Origin: Spirilliplanes yamanashiensis
GTDB lineage: Bacteria > Actinomycetota > Actinomycetes > Mycobacteriales > Micromonosporaceae
Length of the DNA stretch: 64,000 nt
Reading direction: 5' to 3'
Assembly (NCBI RefSeq): GCF_016863475.1
Contig: NZ_BOOY01000008.1
Location: 62,001-126,000, forward strand
Shown here one piece after another: positions 32,788-41,467 of the stretch. The position numbers and the translations under genes are program-made. How positions within the stretch are numbered: the first letter of the stretch is position 1; every line of letters begins with the position of its first letter. Below the pieces are notes generated by a model. That model saw only the letters and a program-made list of their open reading frames with translations, ran no database searches and was not told the DNA's origin.

Positions 32788-33206
32788 CCCCGCGAGGGCC
32801 GGTGGTGGGGCGGCCTGAGGGCCGCTGAATGCGCCCGGCCGCACGGCCCGCGACCCCGCCGGGGGCGCGGGTTGGGCGCGGGCCGAGGTGGGCGCGCGGC
32901 GCTGGCCGGGCGCGGCGCTGGCCGGGCGCGGCCTGTTGGGGCGACGCGGCCTCGTGGGGCGGCGCGGCCTGTGGGGCGGCGCGGCCTGTGGGGCGGCGCG
33001 GCCTGTGGGGCGGCGCGGCCGCGCGCGGCCTGGTGGGGCGGCGCGGCCTCGGTGGGGCGGCGCGGCCTGTAGGGCGGCGCGGCCTGGTGGGCGGCGCGGC
33101 CTGGTGGGCGGCACGGCCGGTGCGCGCGGCCCTGATCGGGCGCGGTCCTGGTGGGGCAGCGCAGCCTGGAAGCAGCGCGAGACCGTGGTTAGCAGAGCCG
33201 GGTGGC
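32788..33206. other. Gene-free stretch between convergent genes, filled by GC repeats
   Basis: This 419-bp interval separates the ends of the AI-2E gene and the PrsW gene. It is almost pure G+C and is dominated by the tandem array listed separately. Open frames through it on both strands are Arg/Pro/Gly low-complexity and are not believable genes. No terminator with a T-run is visible. Confidence 0.7.
32928..33110. repeat. Tandem repeat array, about ten units of 17-19 bp
   Basis: The core unit GCGGCCTGTGGGGCGGC occurs three times perfectly in tandem (32964-32980, 32981-32997, 32998-33014). Before it come two 18-bp variants (32928-32963), and after it about five variants of 17-19 bp. The 17-bp period is not a multiple of three, so it is not a protein repeat. 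On one strand it is G-rich (runs of GGGG), so it could form G-quadruplex or hairpin structures between the two convergent transcripts. Confidence 0.85.
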
Positions 33207-35204
33207 TCAGTCCTGGTCCGCGGCCGGGCGCACGTAGGGGGTCGGCGGCTGCTCCGGGGCGGGCTCCGCCGCGGTGCCGGCGGCGGGCGTGGTGCCCGGC
33301 GGCGGGGGTGCCGCCTGCGGGCGGTCCGGGCCGTCCGGCCCGGGCGGGCGGGCCCACGGGTTGGGCTGGCCGGGATGGGCGGTGGGCGGCAGAGCCGGCG
33401 GCCGGCCGTGCACCTCGACCGGCGGCGGGCCGTAAGGACCCGCGCCCGGCGGCGGACCGTAGGACGGCATACCGGGCGGCGGACCGTAGGAACCGGAACC
33501 CGGCGGCGGACCGTAGGGACCGGGCCCGGGCGGCGGGCCGTAAGCACCAGGACCGGCCGGCGGACCGTAAGCACCAGGACCGGGCGGGGGGCCGTAAGGA
33601 CCGGGACCGTGCGGCGGGCCGTAGGGCCCGACCGGCGGCGAACCATAGGGCGCCATGCCAGGCGGCGGCGGGCCGTAGGGACCGGCAGCCGCCGGCGGAC
33701 CGTAAGGACCCACCGCTGCGCCGGGCGGCGGACCCGCCACCGGCGGCACCCCGTACGGACCGGCGCCCGGCGGCGGGCCGTAGCCGGGCGGCACGGGCCC
33801 CGGCCCGAAGGGGCTGGGCCCGTGGAGCGCCGGCGGCTGCCACGCAGGCGCGGGCGGGGCGAGGATGACCGGCACCGGGACGACCGGCTCGGGTGGCGCG
33901 GGGGTCTCGTGGGCGGTGCCGTCGGGGAGGGTCAGGCGGTAGGCGGTGCCGTCCCAGAAGGCCTGCGGGGTCTGCGGGTCCCGGCCGGTGTAGACGGCGC
34001 GGTAGGCGGCCAGTTCGGTGAGGAGGCGGTGTTCCTCGGCCTCGGCGCGGGCGGCGTCCTTGGGGCGGTCGTGCAGGCCGCGGGTCATGCCGTCGCGCAG
34101 GAGGGTGAGCTGGGTGGCGCTGAACTGGAAGTTTCGCATCGCGCGCAGGCCGGCGTCGCCGGCGACGCGGCGGGCCCAGCGGCGGGCGGCGTGGCGGCGG
34201 CCCAGGCTGCCGAGGGCGGCGACCTCGGGTGGGCTGAGCCAGCCGGCGGCGGCGTAGCGGGGCAGGACGCGTTCGGTGAGGCGACCCTCCCAGCCGCGCA
34301 GGCCGATCGCGAAGCCGACCATGCCGAGGAAGATGGGCACCATGACGCCGATGTAGCCGTACAGGAGGATGAAGTTGTTCTCCACGGCCAGCGCCAGCGT
34401 GGGCATCAGGTTCCAGGTGCCGTGCAGCATCATCGCCACCAGCAGGCCGGCGATGGGGGCGAACACGCGCACGGCCCGGTTGTTCGAGCGGGCGGAGATG
34501 CCGAGGCCGATGCCCGCCATGGACGTGAACAGCGGGTGGGCGAAGCCGGTGAACAGGATGCGCACGATGAAGATGGCGAAGACCGCCTGGGCGCCGGTGG
34601 CCGGGCCGTACTGTTCGGCGCCCGCCGCGTAGCCGTGGCCGCCCAGGTAGAGGACGTTCTCGACCATGGCGAAGCCGACGGCGGACAGTCCGCAGTAGAC
34701 GATGCCGTCGGTGATGCCGGACCACTCGCGGCGGCGGAAGATCAGCAGCAGGATGGGGCCGAGGGCCTTGGTGAGCTCCTCGATGAACGGGGCGACGAGC
34801 ACCGCCACCAGGCTGTCGGGCAGGTCCCAGCTCTGGAAGACGGCCGACATGGCGGTGTTCACGCCGAGTGACGCGGCCGTCGACACGAACGCGCCCCAGC
34901 AGAACGCCAGCGCGAGCAGCAGCACCGGTTCGGGTTCGTACCGGTCGAGCCACAGGAAACAGGACACCAGCACCGGGACGGGCAGGATCGCCGCGGCCAG
35001 GCCGATGAGCAGCGCCTGGACGCCGATGTTGTAGCCGAGGTAGACGAGCATGCCGATGGCGCACACGGCGATGAAGCCGATGACGCCGACGAGGGTGAGG
35101 ATGCGTTTCCACGGCACGCGGCGGGCCGGGCCGGGTGGCGGCGGCGCCGGGGCGGTGGGCGGCGGGTCGTCGAGTGCGACGGCGCCGGTGGAAACGTCGG
35201 CCAT
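33207..35204 (-). CDS. PrsW-family intramembrane protease with long YGPPPG-repeat tail
   Basis: A 665-aa protein. A Pro-rich N-terminus (1-27) precedes about nine membrane helices (about 33-330). The metalloprotease marks are EELTK at 142-146 (EExxK) and later His residues in GFAHPLFTS and MMLHGTWN. PrsW proteases cleave membrane proteins such as anti-sigma factors. A soluble middle (about 340-440) leads to a tail of roughly 190 residues built from about 14 YGPPPG-like units, surely disordered. ATG 35204 is preceded 7 nt upstream by TAGGCT. The tail is unusual for the family core. Confidence 0.85.
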   Translation of the reverse strand: MADVSTGAVALDDPPPTAPAPPPPGPARRVPWKRILTLVGVIGFIAVCAIGMLVYLGYNIGVQALLIGLAAAILPVPVLVSCFLWLDRYEPEPVLLLALAFCWGAFVSTAASLGVNTAMSAVFQSWDLPDSLVAVLVAPFIEELTKALGPILLLIFRRREWSGITDGIVYCGLSAVGFAMVENVLYLGGHGYAAGAEQYGPATGAQAVFAIFIVRILFTGFAHPLFTSMAGIGLGISARSNNRAVRVFAPIAGLLVAMMLHGTWNLMPTLALAVENNFILLYGYIGVMVPIFLGMVGFAIGLRGWEGRLTERVLPRYAAAGWLSPPEVAALGSLGRRHAARRWARRVAGDAGLRAMRNFQFSATQLTLLRDGMTRGLHDRPKDAARAEAEEHRLLTELAAYRAVYTGRDPQTPQAFWDGTAYRLTLPDGTAHETPAPPEPVVPVPVILAPPAPAWQPPALHGPSPFGPGPVPPGYGPPPGAGPYGVPPVAGPPPGAAVGPYGPPAAAGPYGPPPPGMAPYGSPPVGPYGPPHGPGPYGPPPGPGAYGPPAGPGAYGPPPGPGPYGPPPGSGSYGPPPGMPSYGPPPGAGPYGPPPVEVHGRPPALPPTAHPGQPNPWARPPGPDGPDRPQAAPPPPGTTPAAGTAAEPAPEQPPTPYVRPAADQD

Positions 35205-35261
35205 GCCCGCCAGCCTAGCCACCACCGGCCCCGTCGGCCGCCCCGAGCGGGCGGCGGGTGA

Positions 35262-36392
35262 TCACGAACCGGGCAGGCCGGTGCCGCCGTAGCGGGCTGC
35301 GGCGCCGCGTACGAGCTGCACGGCGTCGGCGTGGGTGATGCCGGTGGCGCGCAGCAGGTCGGTGGCGGTGCTGCGGATCTGGGCGACGACGACGCCGCCG
35401 GAGAAGGCGACGCCGTCGGTGTACGCGCGGCCGGACTCGCCGGCGGCCCGCAGGGCGCGCTCGCGGGTGGCGACGGGCTCTGCGCCGCCGGCCAGCTCGC
35501 CGCGCAGCAGGGCGACGGCGTCGCCGAGCAGGCCCACGGCGTCGGGCAGCTCGGGCGGCACGGGTTCGTCGTCGCGCAGCGCGGTGAGGACCCGGCGGAC
35601 GAGGACGCGGACGTTGCGCAGGGCGTACAGGAGCTGGTCGGCGCTCTCGACGTACCGGGTGATGGCGGCGCGGCTGCGCCAGCGGGCGGGGGCGAGGGCG
35701 GAGTTCTCGCGGGCGGCGTCGACGGCGGAGCGGAACGCGGCGAACGGGGCCTCGCCGGCGCGCAGGGCCGTCAGGGCCCGTTCGGCGCGGTCGACGTCGC
35801 GCTCGGCGAGGGCGGCGGCGACCTCGTGCAGGCCGTCGGCGAGCAGGTCGAGGGCGGGTTCGGCGGCGCGCCGGACGACGGTGAGCGGGTTGAGCGGCAG
35901 CAGCACGGCCATGACGGCGAGCCCGACGGCGCCGCCGACGAGGGCGTCGACGAACCGGCTGTACGGCGCGGCGCCGGTGGGGCTGAACGCGGCGACGAGC
36001 ACGGCGGACCCGGCGGCCTGGACGACGAGCGGCCCGCCGCCGCCGAGCGCGGCGGCGGCCACGACGGCGAACGCGACCATGATGCCGAGCTGCCACGGCC
36101 CGCTGCCGATGACGAGCAGGATCAGGTCGCCGACGCCGATGCCGAGCGCGACGCCGATGACCAGCTCGGCGGCGCGCTGGAGGCGCTGGCCGACGGAGAC
36201 GGCGAGGGTGACGACGGCGGCGATGGGCGCGAAGAACGGGGTGGGTTCGCCGATCAGGTCGTGCGCGATGTACCAGGCGAGGCCGCCGGCGACGCCGGTC
36301 TGGGCGGCGAGGGCGACGCTGGCGCGGACGCGTTCGAGGCCGGCGCCGAGGTGCCCGCGCGACCGGGTGCCGAACGCGGACAGTCTCCCCAC
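35262..36392 (-). CDS. FUSC/ArAE-like membrane protein
   Basis: A 376-aa protein of the FUSC family (aromatic acid exporter-like). The first half has six hydrophobic helices, starting ALAAQTGVAGGLAWYIAHDL, with the family block PFFAPIAAVVTLAVSVGQRL; a long helical cytoplasmic half (about 180-376) follows. Function is export of an unknown small molecule. GTG 36392 follows TAGGCT by 6 nt. Confidence 0.84.
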   Translation of the reverse strand: MGRLSAFGTRSRGHLGAGLERVRASVALAAQTGVAGGLAWYIAHDLIGEPTPFFAPIAAVVTLAVSVGQRLQRAAELVIGVALGIGVGDLILLVIGSGPWQLGIMVAFAVVAAAALGGGGPLVVQAAGSAVLVAAFSPTGAAPYSRFVDALVGGAVGLAVMAVLLPLNPLTVVRRAAEPALDLLADGLHEVAAALAERDVDRAERALTALRAGEAPFAAFRSAVDAARENSALAPARWRSRAAITRYVESADQLLYALRNVRVLVRRVLTALRDDEPVPPELPDAVGLLGDAVALLRGELAGGAEPVATRERALRAAGESGRAYTDGVAFSGGVVVAQIRSTATDLLRATGITHADAVQLVRGAAARYGGTGLPGS

Positions 36393-36454
36393 GCCGCCAG
36401 CCTAGGGCCTGAAGCGGCGCGCGGCGGCACCGAAGATCCCCGACAATGAGGCGC

Positions 36455-37075
36455 ATGACCGTGCTGCTGGACCGCTGGCGGACCGCCTGCCGTGGGGCGG
36501 GCGCGACCGCGCCGGACGCCGACCTGGACGCCGCGGAGGCGTCGCTGCGGCGCCGCTGGTCGGAGCCGCACCGGCACTACCACACCGTGGCGCACCTGGA
36601 GGCGGTGCTGGACGTGGTGGACGCGCACGCGCACGCCGCCCGCACGCTGGACCGGGTGCGCCTGGCGGCGTGGTGGCACGACGCCGTGTACGACCCGCGG
36701 GCGGCGGGCGACGCGAACGAGCGGGCCAGCGCCGACCTGGCCGGGCGGGTGCTGGGCGCGCTGGGCGTACCGGCGAAGGAGGTCGTGCGGCTCGTGCTGG
36801 TGACCGCCGGTCACGACCCGGACCCCGGCGACGCCGACGGCGCCCTGCTGTGCGACGCGGACCTGGCGGTGCTGGCGCGCCCCGCGGCGGACTACGACGC
36901 CTACGTGGGCCAGGTGCGCCGCGAGTACGCGCACGTCGGCGACGAGGCGTGGCGCGCGGGCCGGGCGGCGGTGCTGCGGCGGCTGCTCGGCCTGGAGCGG
37001 ATCTACCGGGTGGTGCCGGGGTGGGAGGAGCGGGCGCGGGCGAACCTCAGCCGCGAGCTGGCCGCCCTGGGCTGA
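36455..37075 (+). CDS. HD-domain metal-dependent phosphohydrolase-like protein
   Basis: A 206-aa helical HD-superfamily protein: HYHTVAHLEAVLDVVDAH, then LAAWWHDAVYDP with the HD pair, and DADLAVLARPAADYDAYVGQ near the C-terminus carrying the last Asp. Such proteins hydrolyse nucleotide or phosphate esters with a divalent metal, but this subgroup has no assigned substrate. ATG 36455 is 7 nt after GACAAT; the in-frame ATG at 36446 is an alternative. Its 3' end overlaps the convergent DUF4031 gene by 29 nt. Confidence 0.84.
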   Translation: MTVLLDRWRTACRGAGATAPDADLDAAEASLRRRWSEPHRHYHTVAHLEAVLDVVDAHAHAARTLDRVRLAAWWHDAVYDPRAAGDANERASADLAGRVLGALGVPAKEVVRLVLVTAGHDPDPGDADGALLCDADLAVLARPAADYDAYVGQVRREYAHVGDEAWRAGRAAVLRRLLGLERIYRVVPGWEERARANLSRELAALG

Positions 37076-37328
37076 GGTGCTTGGGCCGGCGCAGGCCGGA
37101 CGCGCGCAGCAGCCGGGCGATCTCCCGCCCGGGCACGACCCGGGCGCCGAGCAGCACGGCGAGGGTGAACCGGCCGGCCGGGATGTCGTAGTGGTCGCGG
37201 TCGAAGCCGCGCCGGGGCGCGCCGATCATCTCGGCGAAGACGTGCAGCTCCGCGTACGACGTGTCGCTGATGAGGTGCGACCACAGGCGGCCGTGCGCGG
37301 GCCAGCGGGGCTCGTCGACGTAGATCAC
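37047..37328 (-). CDS. DUF4031 protein
   Basis: A 93-aa protein matching DUF4031: MIYVDEPRWPAHGRLWSHLI, then HVFAEMIGAPRRGFDRDHYD, ending in a basic LRRPKHL. The pattern resembles DUF4031 domains that occur with phosphohydrolases. Function unknown. GTG 37328 overlaps the glpD stop (GTGA), so it is co-translated with glpD. It also overlaps the convergent HD gene, a phosphohydrolase-like protein. Confidence 0.82.
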   Translation of the reverse strand: MIYVDEPRWPAHGRLWSHLISDTSYAELHVFAEMIGAPRRGFDRDHYDIPAGRFTLAVLLGARVVPGREIARLLRASGLRRPKHLSPGRPARG

Positions 37329-39127
37329 CCCGAGAGCGGCACCCCGCCCCGGTCGGCGGCGAAGCCGCGCACGTCGGGCACGCCGAGGCGGGCGGCGTCG
37401 GCGGCGGCGTCGTCGGGTTCGCGCTGGGAGCGGCGTTCGGCCTCGACGCGGGCCAGGTAGTGCTCGACCTCGCGGTCGCGGACGGCGGCGTCCCAGCCGA
37501 GCACCCGGCCCATCACCTCGGCGGCGTGGGCGGCGGACTCGGCGCCGCGGTGCGGGGTCTCGAACGAGATGCGGGTGCGCCGGGTCAGCACGTCGTCGAG
37601 GTGCAGTGCGCCCTCGGCCTGGGCGGCGTACGCGACCTCGGCGGCGAGGTACTCCGGGGCCCCGGCCAGCGGCGCGCCGAGCAGCGGGTCGGCGGCGATC
37701 ATGGCGAGCAGGTGGGTGGTGAGGGTGCCGTAGCGCTCCAGCAGGTGCTCGACCACCCCGGCGGGCACCCCGTGCCGGCGGGCGAGGTCGTGCCGGTCGC
37801 GCCAGGCGGCGGCGTACCCGTCGGCGCCGAGCAGCGGCAGCTGGGCGGTGAGGGAGGCGGCGGGCACGCCGATGCGGCGCACCACCCGGTCGACGACGTC
37901 GGAGGCCATCACCCGGTACGTCGTGTACTTGCCGCCGGCCACGATGAACAGCCCGAGCATGGGCTCGACGACGGCGTGCTCGCGCGACAGGGCCGAGGTG
38001 GACTCGGAGTCGCCGGACAGCAGCGGCCGCAGCCCGGCGTACACGCCCTCGATGTCGTCGGTGGTCAGCGGGCGTTCGAGCACGGCGTTGACCTGGTCGA
38101 GCAGGTAGCGGATGTCGCGGGCGGACGCGGCCGGGTGCGAGCGGTCGAGCTGCCAGTCGGTGTCGGTGGTGCCGATGATCCAGTGCCCGCCCCAGGGGAT
38201 GACGAACAGCACGCTGGTGGCGGTGCGCAGGATGAGCCCGGCGTCGCCGGTGATGGCGGAGCGGGGCACGACGAGGTGGACGCCCTTGGAGGCGCGCACC
38301 CGCAGGCCCGGCCGGACGCCGACGTCGTCGAGCATGCGGGTCATGTCGTCGGACCAGACGCCGGTGGCGGCGATGACGGTCTTGGCGCGCACCTCGAAGT
38401 CGGGCGAGCCGGGGGCCTCCAGGTCGCGCACGCGCACGCCGACGACCTCGCGGGCGTGCCGGACGAAGCCGGTGACGCGGGCGCTGGTGACGACGGCCGC
38501 GCCGAGGCTGGCGGCGGTGCGGGCGACGGTGACGACGAGGCGGGCGTCGTCGACCTGGCCGTCGTAGTAGCGGATGGCGCCGTTGAGGGCGTCGGCGCGC
38601 AGGCTGGGGAACAGGTGCCGGGCGCCGGCCCGGGACAGGTGCTTGTGCAGGGGCATGCCGCGGCCCTGGCCGAAGATGCCGGCGAACACGTCGTAGGCGG
38701 CGACGCCGAGCCCGTAGTAGGCGCGCTGGGCGGCCCGCTTGGGCAGCGCCCGGTTGCGGGTGGAGCCGGTGAGCGGGACGAGGATCGGCACGGGCTTGAC
38801 CAGGTGCGGGGCGAGCCGGCTGGCGAGCAGGCCGCGTTCGGTGAGCGCCTCGTGGACGAGGTGCAGTTCGAGCTGCTCCAGGTAGCGCAGGCCGCCGTGG
38901 ATGAGCTTGCTGGACCGGCTGGACGTGCCGGCGGCCAGGTCGCGGGCCTCGACGAGGGCGACCTTCAGCCCGCGGGAGGCGGCGTCGAGCGCGGCGCCCG
39001 CGCCGGTGGCGCCGCCGCCGATGACGAGCACGTCGAAGTGTTCGTCGCGCAGCCGCCGCAGGTCGGCGACGCGCCGGGCCGGGGACAGCCGCCCGGCGGT
39101 GTACCGGGACACCGAAGGATCACGCAC
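37325..39127 (-). CDS. glpD: Glycerol-3-phosphate dehydrogenase (FAD, aerobic)
   Basis: A 600-aa flavoprotein oxidising glycerol 3-phosphate to dihydroxyacetone phosphate and passing electrons to the quinone pool at the membrane. The FAD motif is DVLVIGGGATGAGAALDAAS; signature GTSSRSSKLIHGGLRYLE follows, with ATGVWSDDM and GGKYTTYRVMASD later and a C-terminal helical DAO_C domain (about 430-550). GTG 39127 is selected because TACCGT ends 7 nt before it; starts at 39136 or 39166 are possible. No glpF or glpK adjoins. Confidence 0.92.
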   Translation of the reverse strand: MRDPSVSRYTAGRLSPARRVADLRRLRDEHFDVLVIGGGATGAGAALDAASRGLKVALVEARDLAAGTSSRSSKLIHGGLRYLEQLELHLVHEALTERGLLASRLAPHLVKPVPILVPLTGSTRNRALPKRAAQRAYYGLGVAAYDVFAGIFGQGRGMPLHKHLSRAGARHLFPSLRADALNGAIRYYDGQVDDARLVVTVARTAASLGAAVVTSARVTGFVRHAREVVGVRVRDLEAPGSPDFEVRAKTVIAATGVWSDDMTRMLDDVGVRPGLRVRASKGVHLVVPRSAITGDAGLILRTATSVLFVIPWGGHWIIGTTDTDWQLDRSHPAASARDIRYLLDQVNAVLERPLTTDDIEGVYAGLRPLLSGDSESTSALSREHAVVEPMLGLFIVAGGKYTTYRVMASDVVDRVVRRIGVPAASLTAQLPLLGADGYAAAWRDRHDLARRHGVPAGVVEHLLERYGTLTTHLLAMIAADPLLGAPLAGAPEYLAAEVAYAAQAEGALHLDDVLTRRTRISFETPHRGAESAAHAAEVMGRVLGWDAAVRDREVEHYLARVEAERRSQREPDDAAADAARLGVPDVRGFAADRGGVPLSG

Positions 39128-39180
39128 CCGTCCCACGGTAGCCCCCGGGGGCCTCGCGGCACCCACGTACTGTGCGGCGC

Positions 39181-41457
39181 ATGCAACGTCACACCGGGCC
39201 GGGCGCGGGTGCGGTCGTCGCCACGGTCTTCGTGGGCCTGGGCGCCACGGCCGCCGCCGTGCTGGGGTCGGGCGCCGGCTGGGTCGTGGAGCAGCTGGGG
39301 GCCGCGCTGGGCACGGCCTCCCCGGGCTGGCTGTGGCCGCTGGTCGCGGTGCTGGCGACGGCGCTGGTGGCGGCGGGCGCGTGGCCGCTGGCCGTGGCGC
39401 CGCGCGCCGCGGTGATCCGGGCGGCGGGCCGGGCGTGGCTGACCGCGGGGCTCGCGGCGGGCGCCCTGACCGCGCTGCGCGCGATCCCGGCCGCCCACCA
39501 CGAGGCCTATCTGGCGGCGTCCGCCCTGGTCGCGGGCGCGGCCGCCCTGCTGGTACGCGGTGCTCGCGGCGCCGTCCCGCCCCGGGCCCGGGTGCTGGCG
39601 GCCGCAGCGGGCCTGGTGGTGGCGCTGCCGTGGCTGTGGACGGGCGCGCTGGGCGGCGTCACCGAGACCCTGCTGGCCGTGCTCGCGGCCGCCGCGGTGG
39701 GCCTGCTGGCCGCGCGGGTGCTCGGCCCGTCGCTGTGGCAGTGGTACGCCTCCTCGCCGGCCCTGCTGGTGCTGGGCGGCGGAACGGTGGCGGCGGTGGC
39801 GCTGACGCTGCTGGCGGCGGGCACCGGCCACGCGGGCACGAACCTGGCGGAGCTGCTGGTGCTGCCGCCGCTGGGGTACGCGCTGGCCGCCCTGTACGCG
39901 CTGAGCCTGCGCCTGCGCGGCGGGGCCGCCCCGGCGGCGTGGCTGGTGGGCGTGGCGGCGGCGGGCCCGCTGGCGTTCACCGACCCGGAGGAGCTGACGA
40001 TCCTGCTGGCCACGGGCCGTGACGCCCCGGCGTGGGCGGCGATCGCTGCGGGCCTGTCGTGGCTGCTGGCGGTGCTGACGGCCGGGGCGTACGGAGTGTG
40101 GCTGGCCCGCCGGTCGGCCCGCGCGCCGCGCCGGGCGACGGCCCTGGTCACGGCGTTCGCGGTGGTGGCGGCGGGCGGCGCCGTGCACGCGGCCGCCGGG
40201 CAGCCGGGCCTGCACGGCGAGCGGCTGTTCGTGGTGATGCGGGAGCAGGCGGACCTGGGCGGCGTCGCGGCGCTGGGCACCGGGGCGGTCAACCGGGACG
40301 CCCGCGTCGCGGAGACGTACCGCCGGCTCGTGGCGACGGCCACGGCGAGCCAGGCCGGCATCCGCGCGGCGCTGGACGACGCGCGCCTGCCGTACACGCC
40401 GTACTACCTGGTCAACGGCCTGGAGGTGGCGGGCGGTCCGGAGGTGCGGGCGTGGCTGGCGGCCCGCGACGACGTGGCCCGGGTGCTGTTGTCGCAGCGC
40501 GCCCGCCCGCTGCCCGCGCCGCCGGCCGCCTCCCGGGGGGAGCTGACGACGCCCCCGGCGGCGCCGTGGAACCTGGCGGCGATCGGCGTCCCGCGGGTGG
40601 CCGGCGCGACCGGCGCGGGCATCACGGTCGGCGGCTCGGACTCGGGCGTGGACGGCCGGCACCCGGCGCTGGCGGGCCGGTTCCGCGGCTTCGACGACTC
40701 CTGGCACGACCCGTGGAACGGCACGACCGCGCCCACCGACCGCAACGGCCACGGCACGCACACGCTCGCCACGGCGGTCGGCGCCCGGGGCGTCGGGGTG
40801 GCGCCGGGCGCGCAGTGGGTGGGCTGCGTCAACCTGGCCCGCAACCTCGGCAACCCGGCGAAGTACCTGGACTGCCTGCAGTTCATGCTGGCCCCGTTCC
40901 CGCCGGGCGGCGACCCGTTCACCGACGGCCGGCCCCGCCGCGCCCCGCACGTGCTGACGAACTCGTGGGGCTGCCCGGAGGTCGAGGGGTGCGACACCGG
41001 CGCGCTGCGCCCGGCGGTCGACGCGTTCGCGGCGGCCGGGGTGTTCTTCGTGGCGGCGGCGGGCAACACCGGGCCGCGCTGCGGCAGCGTGGACGCGGCG
41101 CCCGCGCCGTACCCGTCGGCGTTCACGGTGGGCGCCGTCGGCGACGACGGCCGGGTGACCGACTTCTCCAGCCGCGGCGGCGGTAAGCCCGACCTGGTGG
41201 CGCCGGGCGCGGGCATCGTGTCGGCGCTGCCCGGCGGCACGTACGGCGCGCTGGACGGCACCTCGATGGCCACCCCGCACGTGGCGGGCGTGGTGGCGCT
41301 GGTGTGGTCGGCGCAGCCCGCCCTGGTCGGCGACGTGGAGCGCACCCGGCGGCTGCTGGTGGACACGGCGGTGCCGGTGACCGGGCCGTGCGGCGGCGCC
41401 GGCGCGGGCCGGGTCGACGCGTACGCCGCCGTCACCGCGGCCCGCGCGCTCCGCTAG
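39181..41457 (+). CDS. Multi-pass membrane protein fused to an I9 propeptide and S8 subtilisin protease
   Basis: A 758-aa protein. Residues 1 to about 335 hold roughly eleven hydrophobic helices (such as WLWPLVAVLATALVAAGAWP). Then comes an I9-like propeptide (about 345-440, LFVVMREQADLGGVAAL), and a subtilase domain (about 455-758) with Asp487 (GSDSGVD), His524 (NGHGTHT) and Ser695 (DGTSMATPH); Asn in NSWG and AAAGNTG is present. The catalytic triad is complete, so it should be active, probably facing outside. Ordinary subtilases have a simple signal peptide, so this N-terminal region is unusual. TACTGT lies 7 nt before ATG 39181, divergent from glpD. Confidence 0.85.
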   Translation: MQRHTGPGAGAVVATVFVGLGATAAAVLGSGAGWVVEQLGAALGTASPGWLWPLVAVLATALVAAGAWPLAVAPRAAVIRAAGRAWLTAGLAAGALTALRAIPAAHHEAYLAASALVAGAAALLVRGARGAVPPRARVLAAAAGLVVALPWLWTGALGGVTETLLAVLAAAAVGLLAARVLGPSLWQWYASSPALLVLGGGTVAAVALTLLAAGTGHAGTNLAELLVLPPLGYALAALYALSLRLRGGAAPAAWLVGVAAAGPLAFTDPEELTILLATGRDAPAWAAIAAGLSWLLAVLTAGAYGVWLARRSARAPRRATALVTAFAVVAAGGAVHAAAGQPGLHGERLFVVMREQADLGGVAALGTGAVNRDARVAETYRRLVATATASQAGIRAALDDARLPYTPYYLVNGLEVAGGPEVRAWLAARDDVARVLLSQRARPLPAPPAASRGELTTPPAAPWNLAAIGVPRVAGATGAGITVGGSDSGVDGRHPALAGRFRGFDDSWHDPWNGTTAPTDRNGHGTHTLATAVGARGVGVAPGAQWVGCVNLARNLGNPAKYLDCLQFMLAPFPPGGDPFTDGRPRRAPHVLTNSWGCPEVEGCDTGALRPAVDAFAAAGVFFVAAAGNTGPRCGSVDAAPAPYPSAFTVGAVGDDGRVTDFSSRGGGKPDLVAPGAGIVSALPGGTYGALDGTSMATPHVAGVVALVWSAQPALVGDVERTRRLLVDTAVPVTGPCGGAGAGRVDAYAAVTAARALR

Positions 41458-41467
41458 CGTCGTGATC

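Noticed and set aside
32928..33110. CRISPR array
   Set aside because: Units are contiguous without spacers and only 17-19 bp long; no cas gene nearby.
31345..35112. Long minus-strand open frame (over 1200 codons) crossing three genes
   Set aside because: It is Arg/Pro-rich, runs antisense to or out of frame with recognised genes, and crosses the 17-bp array. High G+C removes stop codons and creates such shadows.
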